Of a stretch of 64,000 bases of DNA, positions 23,131-36,153 are shown piece after piece. Location of the stretch: positions 806,001-870,000 of the forward strand of contig JAHYIO010000007.1 in assembly GCA_020543525.1 (NCBI GenBank). The letters are read 5' to 3'. A program made the position numbers and the translations under genes. How positions within the stretch are numbered: the first letter of the stretch is position 1; each line of letters starts with the position of its first letter. The notes beneath the pieces are model-generated. The model did not search any database. It had not been told where the DNA came from and was given only the letters and a program-made list of their open reading frames with translations. The stretch is from Coriolopsis trogii. Lineage: Eukaryota > Basidiomycota > Agaricomycetes > Polyporales > Polyporaceae.

Positions 23131-26100
23131 CTAATGAGCCGGACCTGGCACCATCGTGAAGCTGTCCGGACGCTGCATGACGTCCACGAACTGGTTCCAC
23201 TCCGACAGCCCGAACCCGATCGATGCGCCCCACATCGAGCTCTCGTCGGCGGGATGCACGTACGCGAGCTCGTGCGTGTCCCCGCTCTCGCGCAAGACGT
23301 GCGCGTGGCGGGGCAGCGGCTGCTGCATCGCCTCCGCCTGCTGGTTCGCATAGTGCACCATCGGGAACGACTGGCTCGTCCCCACCGTCGGCGAGTACTG
23401 CGGCTGCTGTTGTGGAGGAAGGGAGTGCTGTGGGTGAGACTGTGACTGCGGGAGCGAGCCTGTCGATGCGCGATGTGTGGGGTAGGTCTGCATGGCGTGT
23501 TGTTGATGCTGATGTTGGGGATATTGGATGTTCCCAAGATCGGGCTGAGACTGCGACGTCCAACGCGTCGCGGATATGGGCGCCTGCGTAGCCTGCGGTT
23601 GCAGTGGTGCAGACTGGGCGGCCACTGGCGGTGGCATTTGTCGATGAGCGACTTCGGAGCGAGCTTGGTACCCGCCACGGGAGGCCTTTGCCATAGCTTG
23701 CATCGCTCCGTCGTACCGGTTATATCCAGGGGAGTCCGCGGAGCGCGAGTAGGGGGCGTCCTGGTAAGGGAACGCGAGTGTCCGGACGAGGCTGAAGACC
23801 TGCGCTTTCTTCCGTTCGCGCTCTTCCCTGGAGAGTTCCATGAGTTCGTCGGAATAAAGCGGCGCAAGTGCCTGAAGGATAGTCAGGGCCTTGTCTGCTA
23901 CAGGCATCCATCGGCTTTGTTCGAGAGAAGCGGTCGCCTTGCGGATGTTCTCTCGGAAGAGGCTCGCCGCAGGTTGATCCGGCTTTGTGATAAGCTGGAA
24001 GGAGAAGAACATGGCTGCAGAGAAGACGTGGAATGGACCCCAGTTCATGTGTCCAGGGACCGCAAGCGCCGTGTTCGACAGGAAGTCTGGCCGTGTTTGG
24101 CCTACGAGCGCGATGAGCTGCGAAGCAGCGCTGACCGCGATCTCCAGACTCTCGGGAACCTTTGCGTAAGGACGATGAAGCGTGAAACGAATGTGGTGAT
24201 ACGCAGTACGGATAATGACGCTCTGCACGCCAAGTCGGCGTACGGAAGTGATAGGGCTCGCAAGACTCCGGGCTATACGGTACTCGTCCAGGTCGAGCTC
24301 GTGTGGGAGAGCGTCGTACCATTCTGTGAGAAGCCTGTCCTTCTCCTGGACGGAGGCATACGGCACTGCCCGAAACGAAACGGCGTCGTCCATGATATCT
24401 CCGAGGACATAGGCAAGCTTGAAGAGCGCGATGTTAGGAAGATATAATCGCTGAGAGTTGTCAAGTTGAGGGTCGCAGTACGTTGGAAGTTGCGTGTTGA
24501 AGTGGTGCGACGCGATCGCGAGCGGGCGTCCGAACATGAACGCCTGCCATCGCTCCAAGAGAATGATATGCCACCACGCCCAACGTCTACGTTCTGCCAC
24601 ATGCTTCTCAAAGCGTGTTGAGCCTGGGTCCCGATGTAGTCCCATTGCGGTCCCGATCGTCACGAGTTCTCCTCGAACACTCCAGGTCTCCTCGGGGTCC
24701 TCCTTCGCGAACGTGAGGTAGTGGCTGCGGACCAGGAGGAGTTCCACCAGCTCGAGGGAGTACGACCGCCCTGGGCTGACCGAGTCCTTGCGGTACCGGT
24801 CCAGCGCGGCGCGCATGATGCCATAACACTTCGTTCCGAGGTCTTCGCAGGTTTCGGACATGCCAGAAAGCAGTGGATGACGCGGGGGGAGATAGCGCGC
24901 CGCGAGGGCGATCAAGATGCATACAGTCGCAAGGACTATGCGGTCGCCATGCTTTCCGTTTTTGTAACGCTCCCAGCCAGCGGAGAGAGCAGGCTCGTTG
25001 ACATGGCGATACACCCAATTGCAGTACTCGAAGTAGTACGCAATGAGCCCGTCAACGATTGGGATAGGGGGTAGTTGCAGTATCAAGTCATGGTCCCAAT
25101 CGCCAGTAGAGGTTGAGTGGTCGACACCCTCCGAGAGGGTTCGAGAGGGGGATCTGGGAGATGCAGTAGACGCGTTACGTCCGTTTTGTTCCATATCATC
25201 ACGATCGGACGTCTGCGTATATGAGCGCGAAAGTCCATATTCAGGGTTCGGGGCGCCAATGAAATACACAGATGGAAACGAACTCACGTTGATGAGGTGC
25301 GATGCAGCGCTGGTAGGTCCAGCGTAAAGTCCACCGGACGCCGCCTGCCCCAGCATACCCGGAGGGCTGATCATGTCCACATCTTCATCCTTCTTGTCGC
25401 CGGGAGAGCCCTCTTGTTCAGGGCTGAGACCTCTGGAAGGTCCCCGACTGTCATAGTTGACTTGCGCAGAGAGAGAGGATCGCCTGTGTGCGTCTGGGAA
25501 CGCATTTGCGGGCTGCCGTGGTATGGGCTGTTGGTAGATGAAGGACTCAAGGACGACGAGGGATTGACGTATACGAGTGAATTCGACTGCAGGATCCAGT
25601 TGAGAGCGGCTGATAGGATAGAAGTTGACGGAGATGAGCCGACTTCGCAAAATCGCGACGTGAGTCGAACAGCTGAGCGACCAACCTTTGATCGACCGCC
25701 CCGCGAAACGTAAGATCAGCATCCTGGCCTTGGTAGCATTGCGCAGTAGTACCTGCAGATGCCCGATAGGGAAATGGGTCGGTAGACGAGGAGGACGACG
25801 AGCGGGATGCACGCACCTCTGAGCACACAAGAAGAGCACGGTCGATTTCTGCAGATCCGAGGACAGCGAGGAGATCATGTGAGTCAAACGGATTTCCGAG
25901 GAGAGTTGAGGGAGCCCTGGGCGGGAGCCACGCCCGCCGCCAGGGGAACGGGACGAAGCAGAGTTTGTACGCACCTGTCGCACTTGAGTTTGCTGTTTCT
26001 GCAAGGCTCGCAGTTGATCGCCTTCCGCGCACGCTTAGGAGGCGGGCGCGCATCGGAGCCAGTGTTGTCGCTCGAGTCGTTCGCGCCGTTCGCACCTGGG

Positions 26101-26204
26101 GACCGTACCCGTACCTGCTTCGTTCTGGGTACTGATGTCGAGCTCGAGGCGGGCGTAGCGGAAGCGGACATGTGGCCGTTTGAGTTTGTGGGTGTCGCAG
26201 GCAT
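23131..26204 (-). CDS. Zn2Cys6 fungal transcription factor
   Basis: Exons 26204-25975, 25848-25817, 25752-25686, 25609-25288 and 25212-23131 encode 910 residues. The binuclear zinc cluster is split over three exons and all six cysteines are present (CEPCRNSKLKC, then PCSSC, then AQC), near residues 69-97. It is preceded by a basic stretch (PPKRARKAI). Residues of about 310-700 form the fungal-specific activator middle homology domain, with LIAYYFEYCNWVYRHVNEPA, ETCEDLGTKCYGIMRAALDR, and RRRWAWWHIILLERWQAFMF followed by GRPLAIA. The C-terminus is Gln/His/Pro-rich, typical of an activation region. The intron 25213-25287 is 75 bases and in frame, so its retention would not be obvious. The target genes cannot be told from sequence. 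Confidence 0.92.
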
Positions 26205-27383
26205 GTTCACGAACAAGAACTGCCCGCGATGTGATAGGTCTTGGTGAAGACGGTCTCCTAGTTATAGCCGTCGTCGACTGCGCGGACTTGCCGGAAGAGG
26301 AGGGGGTCGTGAGGAAAAGAGAGGCAATACTGTGCCGGCGACGTCGATGTCGGGGACGACAACGGGGACTGACCACGATGGGAGCCTTAACACCCAGGCG
26401 CCTGGCTTTCCATACGGCGACTCTCCTTCCTTTTCCTGACAGCTGCAAGCCTCTGTCACTCACCCGCATGGGCCCGCTCCCCCGTCCGTCATACGCCAGG
26501 GTTCGCTCGCTGCCCATCGCCCCGAAACCCTGCCGCCGCCGACGTTGCCCACTGCCGCTGTCCCCATCGTCCGACAGACCCATCTTTGCCGCTCGACGCT
26601 CAGGCCAAGTGTTTGCCATATGGGAGAAGGCGCCTCGGCCAGCCGCCAGCCGGCGTTTTGATAACGAACAAGGTTAGGCTTGCGTCAGAACCGGACCATA
26701 GGGCAGGCTTGCGAAAGGAAGACGAAGAGACATAGAGGTTCTGAGGCAAGGTGTTCAAGAGCGTCGTGCTACGTCGACATAGCTCAAAACAGGAAATCCC
26801 TCAACAGATCGGATCTAATCCTCCTCCACGATCGCCAGTCATGAACTGAGTTGCCGGCGGTCAGTCCATTGCAGGGCGAACTCGGCCATTTACGGACAGA
26901 TTGATCCAATCCCCTCATCCCGACAAATCAGATTCGCCTGCTTGAACCAATGTTGTGTCATGGCCCACGGGCTCCGAGGACCGTTCAGGTCGACCAAGCC
27001 GACACCGCGACATTGACGTGTAGTGAACCAAGGCAAGCACGACACATACACGACGCTGCTTGCCTTTACTGTGTTACGGCTTCCAACATAGCTGCCCAGA
27101 ACGCTGTCTTACGACCGGCGACAAGACATTCCTGGGCCCACAAGAGGATCTCCTCCTTTGCTCTCATGACACATCTATTTGATCAAGTGGCCGACCTGTA
27201 GCTCCTGATATACTATTCATATTTCGCCCTGTTAATCCCCTCCTGCAACGACCTCCGCCGAGATAAAACAAACGAGAACCGCACGAGAGGTAACAAGGGG
27301 TAGCACAACTAGGATACAACTAGGATACATACGAGATAACAATGCTTGCATTTCTTGTACACGCTTCTCTGGTGTTGCCTAGT
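26205..27383. other. Spacer between the Zn2Cys6 gene and hexokinase
   Basis: The left part is the promoter and 5' UTR of the minus-strand Zn2Cys6 gene, and the right edge is the hexokinase 3' UTR. A GC-rich plus-strand frame at 26180-26677 is judged a shadow. Nothing else is recognised. Confidence 0.4.
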
Positions 27384-30032
27384 CTAGTGTCCCTGCTTCG
27401 TAGCCTGAAGCGCACACAGCGCCGCTGTGAAGAAACATGTCCGGTGAATTTCGACATGAGCAATTGACGGGACATGATAACGCACCTCCAACGCCGCTGC
27501 CGTCCTTGGCAAGACCAATGTCCACTTTCTTCTCTACCTCTTCACCCACAAGTTCGCGCAACGATTCGCGTAGACGTGCGTTAAAGTTCGGATAGTGCTG
27601 AATCAAGCTAGAGGTACACATGTCAGTACATGCTTACACGCCGCATCCACGAGACGACGTTCGTCACGCACCTGCCGTCAACTCCAATACAGATTTTCTC
27701 CTCGTCGGTGACAAACCCGCCACCGAGTTTCGCACGCTCGGTCTGCACAAGGACTGCAGCGACCGCGCAACCACTCAGCCGTGCTGCACGATTCGCTACG
27801 AGAGATGATGCCCAGCGAACAATTGCCGCATCGCGCAGTGATACGTCAGCCGGGTCCAGGGACAGCCGTTGTACGATAATTCCCTTGATCCGTTCGAGGC
27901 GTGCAATATCCTCGGGGGACAGCTTGTCGACCTCGGTGAAGTGTGCTGACTGCCAGTCAGGTACAGATGCAAGCTTGGATTCCGTAGCGGATATCCCATT
28001 GGCTTTCGATGGAGAGTCGTCGGGACCTGATAGGGGGACGAGTGGGACGCGCCCTGACTCCCAAGCTTCTTCGACCTCGGACATGATTGCGGTATCCAGG
28101 CCGTAGTGAGTGTTGAGCGGACCGCTTGACCGGCCGTTGAAAAGAAGAGGCTTCGGTGCCGCATCGATTAGAGAAAGGAGAATGTTACGGACGATCTCTC
28201 CGAGATACATCCCAGAGATGAACTTCTCGAAGGCCTGAAGACGAGGGTTTATCGATTGACGGTCAAGCTTGTTGTCATATGGGGTCGTCGGGAGGGTGGT
28301 TCGCTATAGCCCGACGACGATTGTCAGGAGTATACATTCCGTTGAAGAGCAATTCCACGCACTGTATTGTTGAAAGCACCCCATTCTGTGTTCACCACCA
28401 TATAGCCGCCCTTCTGGCGTGCGGGTGAGTCGCCTAACTTCTTGATGTTCTCCACACGTTCCACATATGCGCCGTTGGTACCCGTACCGAAAATACTGCC
28501 TATTCGTGACATGGTGGTGGTGAGCTCGATACTGGGAGACACTAACGACGGACATACCGAGAATGCAACCACCCCCGGTATATGCTCGAGAAAGCAATGC
28601 ACCCACAGTCTACAGGACGCATCGTGAGTCAAGCACGTATCGAATAACGTACCATGCTTACGTCATTAACCAACGCAACACACTTCACGTGGAGGTGTTT
28701 GCGATCAAAGGCGTCCTGCAGCAATTGTACAACATCGTTGCCTATGGCGTTCTTCGCTGCGAAGCCTTTTGTCCACGTCAAGATCTTCCCTCTGTTCAGG
28801 GCGGTCTGCTCGACGGGGAAGCTGAATGTGAGACCGAGAGGGACGGCAGGGTCTTCCGGAAGTGACGAGGCCGACCCAAATGGATTGCCCCGTTCGCTCC
28901 CTGGACTCGAAGGGACAGCGGAAGCGTATTCGGTGAGGAAGGCGTCGACTGAATCGGCAAGATAATCTGTCCCATAAATGCGATGTCAACTTCGAAACGT
29001 GAAGCTCAGACAGGTGAAATCAGCTTACCGAACAAAGTTGTTGCTTCCCCTGTCTTCAGTGCTTCAGACACCTTGTACTTCTGCTGCCTCAACACGAACT
29101 CATGGTTACCCAGAAGCTCAACTTCGCAGACTCGTCTGGACATAACATTGTGATTGAGAGTTGGATGGTAGTTGACGGAGAAGAACGTACAGGTTGGTGC
29201 CGCCGAGGTCGAGTGCTAGGAATGTCCTGTGCAGGCGAGGAACTGTGAGTTCGCCATCGTCGAAACGCCACGATCGTGATGGAGGAATCCGACATATCGG
29301 ACCTATGACGTCGTTTGCGCTTCGTAGCAGATCACACCGCATAGAAGTCTTCGCGGTCTTGTGACAGCAAGCGCGACAAGGCCCAAGTATGCGAAATATA
29401 TGCGCGAGGGTGGAGGGCGCGTTTATACTCCTCAAAGTGTGGCATATGGTTGCTGGGAGTCGCGCTCACTCAAGAAGGCAGCGACAGACGTAATTGGGGT
29501 GAGCTGCGCGCACCGACTTATCCTATCGATGGCTCGTTTCGCCGAGTGCGCGTAATCTCGGTCGTAGAATACGGCGGAGCTTCTTGTCCAAGCGTCGACC
29601 TTCCATATTGAGCAGACCGGCACCGGTCCCATCCAGCAGCGCGTCAATATGGAAGACCACCACCGTGCCCGTTGTACGGTGCATGCGGACAAAAACATCC
29701 GGAAACAGGGGAGGAGACGATGCGTCATCGTTGGGAGGAAGATATGACTGAAGACTCACCCAGTTTCTGAGCCGTCTGGCACGCCCGTGACGAATGTCGG
29801 ACTTCAGATGGACGCTAGGTGAGCATAGGCATCGGTTCCATTCGAGCTGACAAACGCACATCATTGCCATCGGGTGGTTGTATTCACCCAGTCCGAGAGC
29901 AAAGTCTTCAAGAAATTGAGCGGTGATGCGTATGAGATCATCCTTCGGGAGACGGAATTGTTCTTCGATCTCGTCCAGAATGCGGCGAGACACATCAGGA
30001 GAGGACGCATATACAGCAGTTGTCTTGCTCAT
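27384..30032 (-). CDS. Hexokinase
   Basis: Ten exons (30032-29860, 29801-29760, 29226-29191, 29135-29029, 28966-28662, 28609-28558, 28499-28363, 28303-27672, 27607-27486, 27424-27384) encode 548 residues. It phosphorylates glucose and other hexoses at the entry to glycolysis. Visible motifs are phosphate-binding FLALDLGGTNLRVCEVE, sugar-binding LTFSFPVEQTALNRGKILTW, the catalytic Asp in LVNDTVGALLS, GSIFGTGTNGAYVE, NTEWGAF, TPYDNKLDRQSINPRLQAFE, GVDGSLIQHYPNF and GSGVGAALCAL near the end. Length exceeds the usual 485-500 because of a Ser/Asp-rich insert near residue 120-160 and another around residue 370. Intron 2 (533 bases) is about ten times the local norm. An in-frame ATG at 30128 is possible but less likely. 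Confidence 0.95.
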
Positions 30033-30926
30033 GGCGGAGGAATGGTCGGTAGCGACACAGCCGGCGAAAGCGAGCAAAGACGAGGAGGGTGCGAGTGCCG
30101 AGAAGGATGGTCGCGCCCTCTTGCCCATCGACACCTTATGACATAGTGTTTGAGATCACGTGCCCTAGACGCGATCGTCTTCCTGCCTTTTGTGGCAGAG
30201 TGCCTTGCGAACCGTCCCCGTCTTCACCGTCTTCTCTCCGCTTGGCCAACATCCAGTCCAGCGACGTCCTATTCCTTGGATTCGCTTATACCTGAACTCC
30301 GTGGGGGAGGTAGTCCCCCCTGACCTCTACACCGGAACTAACACAAGTCGCGGTCGGTCCAGCCACCGCGATGGGTCCATGTGTTACTTGTCGCTGACCT
30401 GGGGCCGCAGCCACTGGTCAAAGCCATTAGGTCAGACTCGTCAAAGATCAAAGGCTGAGCGTTCACCGTAGACTGGGAAGCGTCCTGTAGGCGTATCAGA
30501 CGAAGACATTGCAATTGCACCCCAAAGAGTAGCATCAGTACATACTCACGCTGGATCGACCGAGGCGTCAAAAGCGAGTTTCTGTGTCTCGCCCCTCTAC
30601 TTCTGAGCTTGAACGATGAGAGTAACTTTTCTGTTGGTTATGCAGTACCCGAGTGTACACCGCAGTATGGCGGAAAGAATGAATGAAGTGAACATGTTGT
30701 AAACATGAATTCCTCGAGCGCGCCACTTCTGTCAGTGCAGTGTGCGGCTTGCGTTCCGACGCGAACTAGACGCTGAGCTCATCGGCCGTTTCCGGGGAAC
30801 GTCCCAAGCAGCACAACCCATTTGCGTTGTGACGACCTCCACGCACCACTCTCTTTTCTGTACGCATTCCCTCCTGCTGGTCTTTTTCTTCGTGGGTTGA
30901 CCTCACAGCACATCTCTAGCTTTCAG
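30033..30926. promoter_or_regulatory. Divergent intergenic region between hexokinase and ATP7
   Basis: This 894-base stretch separates two divergent genes of energy metabolism. Both promoters must lie here. No TATA box or other element could be assigned with confidence, and no gene was seen. Confidence 0.4.
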
Positions 30927-31810
30927 ATGGCCTCAAAAGCAGTCGCGGCGACGGTGGTAAGTTGCTTGCGAAAACAAATCCATATCAACCGGGAGGTTTC
31001 GTGACGTTTACTCTGGGGCGCATGTAGGACTTCGCCCGTATCTACACCTCCTTGGGCCTGGGCAAGGGTAAGCATATTGTTGTCATTTCTGGGTGTAGGA
31101 GGCGATTGGGGTGGGATGTAGGTGTGTAACTCATGCCTCCTTTTCCTCCGCAGAGACCATTGCGTCCCTCCAGGCGTTCCGCAAGCGGCACGCCGATGCC
31201 CAGCGCATCCACGCACAACTTGCGTCCCAACCCACCACTGTTGATCTCGAGCACTACCGTTCCATCCTCCGCAACAAGGGTGTGGTTGATGAAGCCGAGA
31301 AGATCCTTCGTGACTTCAAGCCTGTCACGTATGACGTGAGCGCGCACATCAAGGCCATTGAGACATTCGAGGCCAAGGCCGTAAGTGCTCATTCTGCCTA
31401 CACGCACTACACTACAACACAAATCAGCTGGCTAACATATGGTTCGTCGGGACATCCAGGTTGCGAAGGCAAAGGAGACGACCGAGAAAATCGACGCAGA
31501 GCTCAAGGATCTCCAGGCTACCCTCGCTAACATCGAGGAGGCCCGTCCCTTCGAGGACCTTACCGTGAGTTCCCCTGTTGAACTCTCCCCAATACCTCCA
31601 TCAATGAATCGTTCTATCCTTCCCAGGCCGAGGAGGTCGGCAAGGCGCACCCGCGTATCGTTGAGGCTGTTGAGACCATGATGAAGAAGGGCAAGTGGAC
31701 CGTACCTGGTGAGCGTCTCGTACCTTCAATCGTCGCCAACTCGTGCTCAAACAGCCTCGTCCGTATCAACAGGCTACAAGGAGAAGTTCGGCGACCTTTC
31801 GCTCATGTAA
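30927..31810 (+). CDS. ATP7: Mitochondrial ATP synthase subunit d
   Basis: Six exons (30927-30956, 31028-31067, 31154-31380, 31460-31564, 31627-31708, 31773-31810) encode 173 residues, as in yeast Atp7. It is part of the peripheral stalk of F1Fo ATP synthase on the matrix side. Recognisable parts are DFARIYTSLGLGKETIASLQ, then FRKRHADA near the N-terminus, VDLEHYRSILRNKGVVDEAE, a helical Lys/Glu-rich middle (AKETTEKIDAELKDLQATL), RPFEDLT and a C-terminal GYKEKFGDLSLM. The first coding exon is only 10 codons, ending at GTG|GTAAGT. No cleaved leader is evident, which is normal for this subunit. It is convergent with calcineurin B. Confidence 0.95.
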
Positions 31811-32269
31811 ACGTCGTTATCTTTTATCGCGTAGTAATAGATCCAGCAGGCACTTGACGTTCCCCACCGGAAAGCGGGATTGATTATGCTACCGCTCGCT
31901 GTCGGCGTAATTCCGGCAGTTGCAATGCTCCAGCATTCATCCAGGAGCCTGACATGCAATCAGGAACGCTGTTGTCATTGCGAGCTGAGACCGATGATGC
32001 TGCGAATGGTAGGCAAGATGTTCATAGGCAATGAATTGAGTCCTAGGTTTATCATGGGATACAGAGAGTATTACACCCAGTGGTATGGAGCGGTATCGTG
32101 AGTACAGGGGATGGCAGGTGCCCAAGGTATTCAGCTGGTCGTGGCGGGCGTAACTGCTTATAACGATGCTACAGCAGTAGAAGGCAGTGCAAGTCTCCGG
32201 GATGTATTCGGATGAGCCTGTGCGCGGTCTGCCAGATGCAAGAAGGGCTGAGGTTGACTATATGCATCA
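31811..32269. other. Convergent 3' regions of ATP7 and CNB1
   Basis: The stretch holds the 3' UTRs of two convergent genes. Only short frames occur, and nothing else is seen. Confidence 0.5.
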
Positions 32270-33174
32270 TTAGAAGAGATCTTCTAGCGTCATTTGTTTT
32301 ACGATATCCTGCAGTGGCAAACAACCGAGGTCAGGATTGCTGTCATCCAGACAGACGGAGGACGGACCGTATTAGACACCATCTGGACGAACTCGTCGAA
32401 GCTCAGCTTTCCGTCTCCGTCCTTGTCAGCCTCCATAATCGTCTTGTCCACGATTTGCTGCAACTGCCCGTCCTTGAGGTTGTTGCCCACCATCATCTTG
32501 AGCACGAGGAACAGCTCGCCGTTCGAGATGTACCCGTCCCGGTCCATGTCATACACCTTGAATGCAACTAGTGGGTCCGCAAAGGAGGTTAAGTCGACGG
32601 GCGCAAGTGAGGCGAGAGGTTGAGGAGGACGCACATCGTAGCTTCTCTTCTCTTCCTCCTCGACTGCTGAATGCACTCAACCCACCAACGAACTCCTGGA
32701 AATCGACGGTTCCTCCACCACTAAAGGCGATCGTTCCCCTTGTGAGAAACAGATAGGACTGACCAAGAGTTGACTCACTCTTCGTCGAAGATGGCTATTA
32801 GTCGAGACGCCAAAGGATTGTTCGCGATCTGGGGTATTTGCAGGAACTCTTCTCGGTCGATGGACCCTGACCCGTCGCTTCAAAGGCGTAAGACAACATT
32901 AACGATATAGCTAGTCGTTCGGTCAGTTCCCAAACGCACCTGTCAAGCTTCATGAACCGCTTCTTCAGTCGCTCCAACTCGCTTGCGTTGACTGGTTGAC
33001 GGTAGCGAGAGTAAGTCGAGCAGATCACTATGCTAGTAAAACAAGAAAACGCACAGTTGGACCGCTTCTGCATGTCCTCCATGAATTGAGATGCTACATG
33101 GCGTATGTACAAGCATTCCGTCAATCAAGCCCGAACGAAGCAAGGAAAGGAATCGGCGAACGTGATTGCCCCAT
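32270..33174 (-). CDS. CNB1: Calcineurin B regulatory subunit
   Basis: Seven exons (33174-33162, 33093-33055, 32991-32940, 32877-32779, 32720-32635, 32567-32368, 32308-32270) encode exactly 175 residues, the family length. It is the calcium-binding regulatory subunit of the phosphatase calcineurin. The N-terminus MGQS fits N-myristoylation at Gly2. Four EF-hand loops are intact: [36 protein letters not shown] and [12 protein letters not shown]. The C-terminus is [12 protein letters not shown]. The first exon is 13 bases with an unusual GTTCGC donor, and the last intron begins GTCCGT; both are required by the protein frame. It is divergent from MSS1, with 285 bases between the starts. Confidence 0.97.
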
Positions 33175-33459
33175 CTTTGTTCAATCGCGCGAGTCCAAGT
33201 ATTGTCTGGTCGTTTGGTCGAGGTTTGAGAGGGTCGTCAAAATCCGGAGAGCGAGAAAATGCAGAGCGAGAAGAAGGAAGAAGATAACGCGTACGAAGTG
33301 TAGTAGTCCCCGCGCTACTTACGGACCCTTGACCACAAAGACCCCGTGAGAATATCCTGGCTGTAATGAACACTGGGCCGCGGCGATGTGGGCGCCCATG
33401 TACCGCTCTTCCGCATACACCACTCAGCGTCGGCGTAGTGTGCGACGACGAGGACAGCC

Positions 33460-35539
33460 ATGGCAGCGTGCAGAAGGTGGTACGGAAGCCTCTTCTTGGA
33501 GCTGCGCATCGCCCACCCCTTTATACGCTCTTCTGCTGCGACATCACGTCTGCTTTCCAGAAACCAGGGCACCAAGAACGGCACGGCGCACCGCCTCGTC
33601 AATGCTGGAAGCTATTTCACCAGACCATGGGACCGGCACAGGCTGTACGGGACTTCTCCTGGGGCTAAGATCTGGCCTTCTGACTGCAGTACGTCAACTC
33701 TGGTTCTATCGGACGCGCAGAGACGGACGATATATGCGCTCTCTACCCCTCCTGGAAAGGCCGGAGTCGCCGTGATCAGGATCTCTGGCCCAGATGCCCT
33801 TGAAGTGTGGAGAGGCATGGTCAAGATGCGCGGTTTAGGAAAGGGCAAGGAACGAGAACGTTTGCCAGATCCATGGAAGATGCACCGGTGTAGCATTGTG
33901 CACCCGAAGTCGGGAGACGTCCTTGACGACGGTCTTGCTGTATATTTCAAAGGTGAGCATGGTTATCGTATTCTCCAGGGGTCATTTGCTGAATGTATAT
34001 TTCGTCACCAGGACCAAAGTCTTTCACCACGGAGGATGTGCTCGAATTGCATGTACACTCCGGACGTGCTATCATCTCTTCAGTGTTGAATGCCATCGCT
34101 TTCTTTCCATGCTGTCGGCCTGCTGAGCGCGGCGAGTTCACTCGACGCGCCTTCGAAGGCGGACGTCTCGACCTAACTCAGGTAGAGGGTTTAAGAGACC
34201 TCATCGATGCAGAAACAGAGACTCAGCGTAAACTAGCTTTGAGGACTGCTGAGGTGCGCTCAAGGCCCCCCTAAGAATAGATTCTTACCCTTGAACGACT
34301 TGTAAACAGGGTTCTACCAGGACGCGTCTTGAACAACTCCGGAACGAGGTCATCCAGTGCCTTGCCCTGGTAGAGGCATTGATCGACTTTGGAGAAGGAG
34401 AGGATATCGAGGAGGGCGTATATGATGAAGGTGTGGCGTTACATCTCAATGTTATGTTTCTGCGAGCTGACAGTCACACAGCCAGGGAGCGCGTTATCAA
34501 GCTACGCGATACGGTCCTACATCATCTCTCCGATAATCGCAGGGGGGAGATAATGCGTTCGGGGATCAGGTTGGCCATCTTCGGACCTCCTAACGCTGGC
34601 AAGAGCAGTCTGCTCAACTTCCTTGGTGTGCCTGATCTCCAGTGTCCCAAGACCGAGGCTTACTAAACATCACGAACAGCGCAACGCGAAGCCGCGATTG
34701 TAACGCCTATCCCAGGAACAACAAGAGATGTCTTGGAACTCTCTCTCGATATCGGTGGCTTGCCTGTCATTGTGGCAGATACCGCCGGTATGCGTAACAC
34801 AGAAGATCTTGTGGAGAGTATCGGGGTCGAGAAGGCGAAACAGTTGTAAGTCGTGACTATATGCACTTGGTATCTGACAGGCTCGATGATGTGAATATAG
34901 AGTTGCATCTAGCGATATCTCACTATGCGTCCTCTCGGCTCCGGAAGCAATCCGCGATTCTGGTACAGGCGAAGCGACACTCCAGCTGCCGCCGTCCGTG
35001 GCGTCACTCGTACAGCAAGACACGTTGTTACTGTTGAACAAGGCAGACTTGCTATCCCCGACTACGACGTCACCCAAGACACCCTCTCAAACAATCTGGA
35101 CGGTCAGCCTCAGCACAGGCCAAGGCACTGTGGCCTTCATGAATGGCCTGGGACGCGCCTTACAGGAAAGGTGTGATGCTATTGCTGGTTTGTCCCATCT
35201 ACATGCGTTGATTTTGATCCATTGTGAGACCCGCAGATACAACCTATCTGCCGAGGGCTCTGCGATAGAGGAACCGCTCATAACGCATGCCCGCCACCGG
35301 GCCCACCTTGAGAACGCATTGCAGTTCCTTCGAGCCTTTCTGGACACTCGTACGTCTTCCCCAAATGTCTGTACGTGTAGCACGGCCTGTGCTCACCTTG
35401 TGGTGTAGCTTCGGAGGATATTGTTCTTGCTGCGGAAGAGCTCCGGTATGCGGCGCAGGCGATTGGCAAAATTTCGGGGCTTATCGACGTCGAGGATATT
35501 CTCGATGCTGTGTTCCGTGACTTTTGCATAGGTAAATGA
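33460..35539 (+). CDS. MSS1: Mitochondrial tRNA-modifying GTPase (MnmE/MSS1)
   Basis: Eight exons (33460-33952, 34012-34253, 34310-34430, 34482-34625, 34680-34845, 34901-35170, 35237-35349, 35409-35539) encode 559 residues. With the MTO1/GidA partner it modifies the wobble uridine of mitochondrial tRNAs. The N-terminal MnmE domain is seen from [20 protein letters not shown] to [18 protein letters not shown]. The G domain has GPPNAGKSS (G1), IPGTTRD (G2), DTAG (G3) and NKAD (G4). The C-terminal CIGK is the conserved CxGK catalytic tail. The first 90 residues are Arg/Ser-rich and suit a mitochondrial leader, but the exact start is uncertain; an in-frame 45-base GT..AG segment (33649-33693) could also be spliced out. 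Confidence 0.95.
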
Positions 35540-36153
35540 ATGCCACTTTGTATACACGAAAGGGCTTGGAGAAACATCCCATGATTCGGATGGCCCGTTC
35601 TCGTTTGGTGGGTCCTGTAGTCGCACACATTCCCCTCCACCGCATTCAGATGAATCGGCCTAACATCACAATATTACTACCGCTCGGAGGTTCACTCTGT
35701 GTTGATCTTCTTAATATTTCCCGAGTCTACGAAACGTGAGCCGCCTTCCGCGACTCCGGGTGTCACTATGAACATATTTCTCACCAAGGATCCTGGTTGC
35801 AGGAGTACTCCGTGTATGTTGGTCTATCGTTTCCTTAGCGGTACAGACGCGCCAAGGCGCCGATGTATAGACACCAGCAAACTGTCTCCCTCAGCATCGG
35901 GACTTTGGGGCGACGTCACACCTTACTGGAAGCACGCATAGAAGGGCCAGGGCAAGGGGCGTCATTCAAGCGAATAGTCCAAGTACACGGATCCGGAAAA
36001 CAGCGGTTGCGCTGATGTCATGCTAGGTACGCACGCCGTCACTAGGAGGATGTCCGTCAGTGTCGTCATCGGCTGACGGGATATAAGTACCTGTTGCTCC
36101 ATGCTTCGATGCCTCATCCGTCTGCACCTGAACTCACTTATCACCCTCGTCAC
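35540..36153. other. Spacer downstream of MSS1
   Basis: Nothing recognised. A plus-strand frame at 35699-35941 has no supporting splice sites or composition. Confidence 0.4.

Noticed and set aside
26180..26677. 165-codon plus-strand frame rich in Arg and Cys
   Set aside because: It overlaps the antisense of the Zn2Cys6 gene start and its GC-rich leader; Arg/Pro-rich translation is typical of chance frames in GC-rich DNA.
30032..30128. Upstream in-frame ATG for hexokinase (adds 32 residues)
   Set aside because: The extension has no family match, while the ATG at 30032 gives a normal hexokinase N-terminus. It remains possible but is not preferred.
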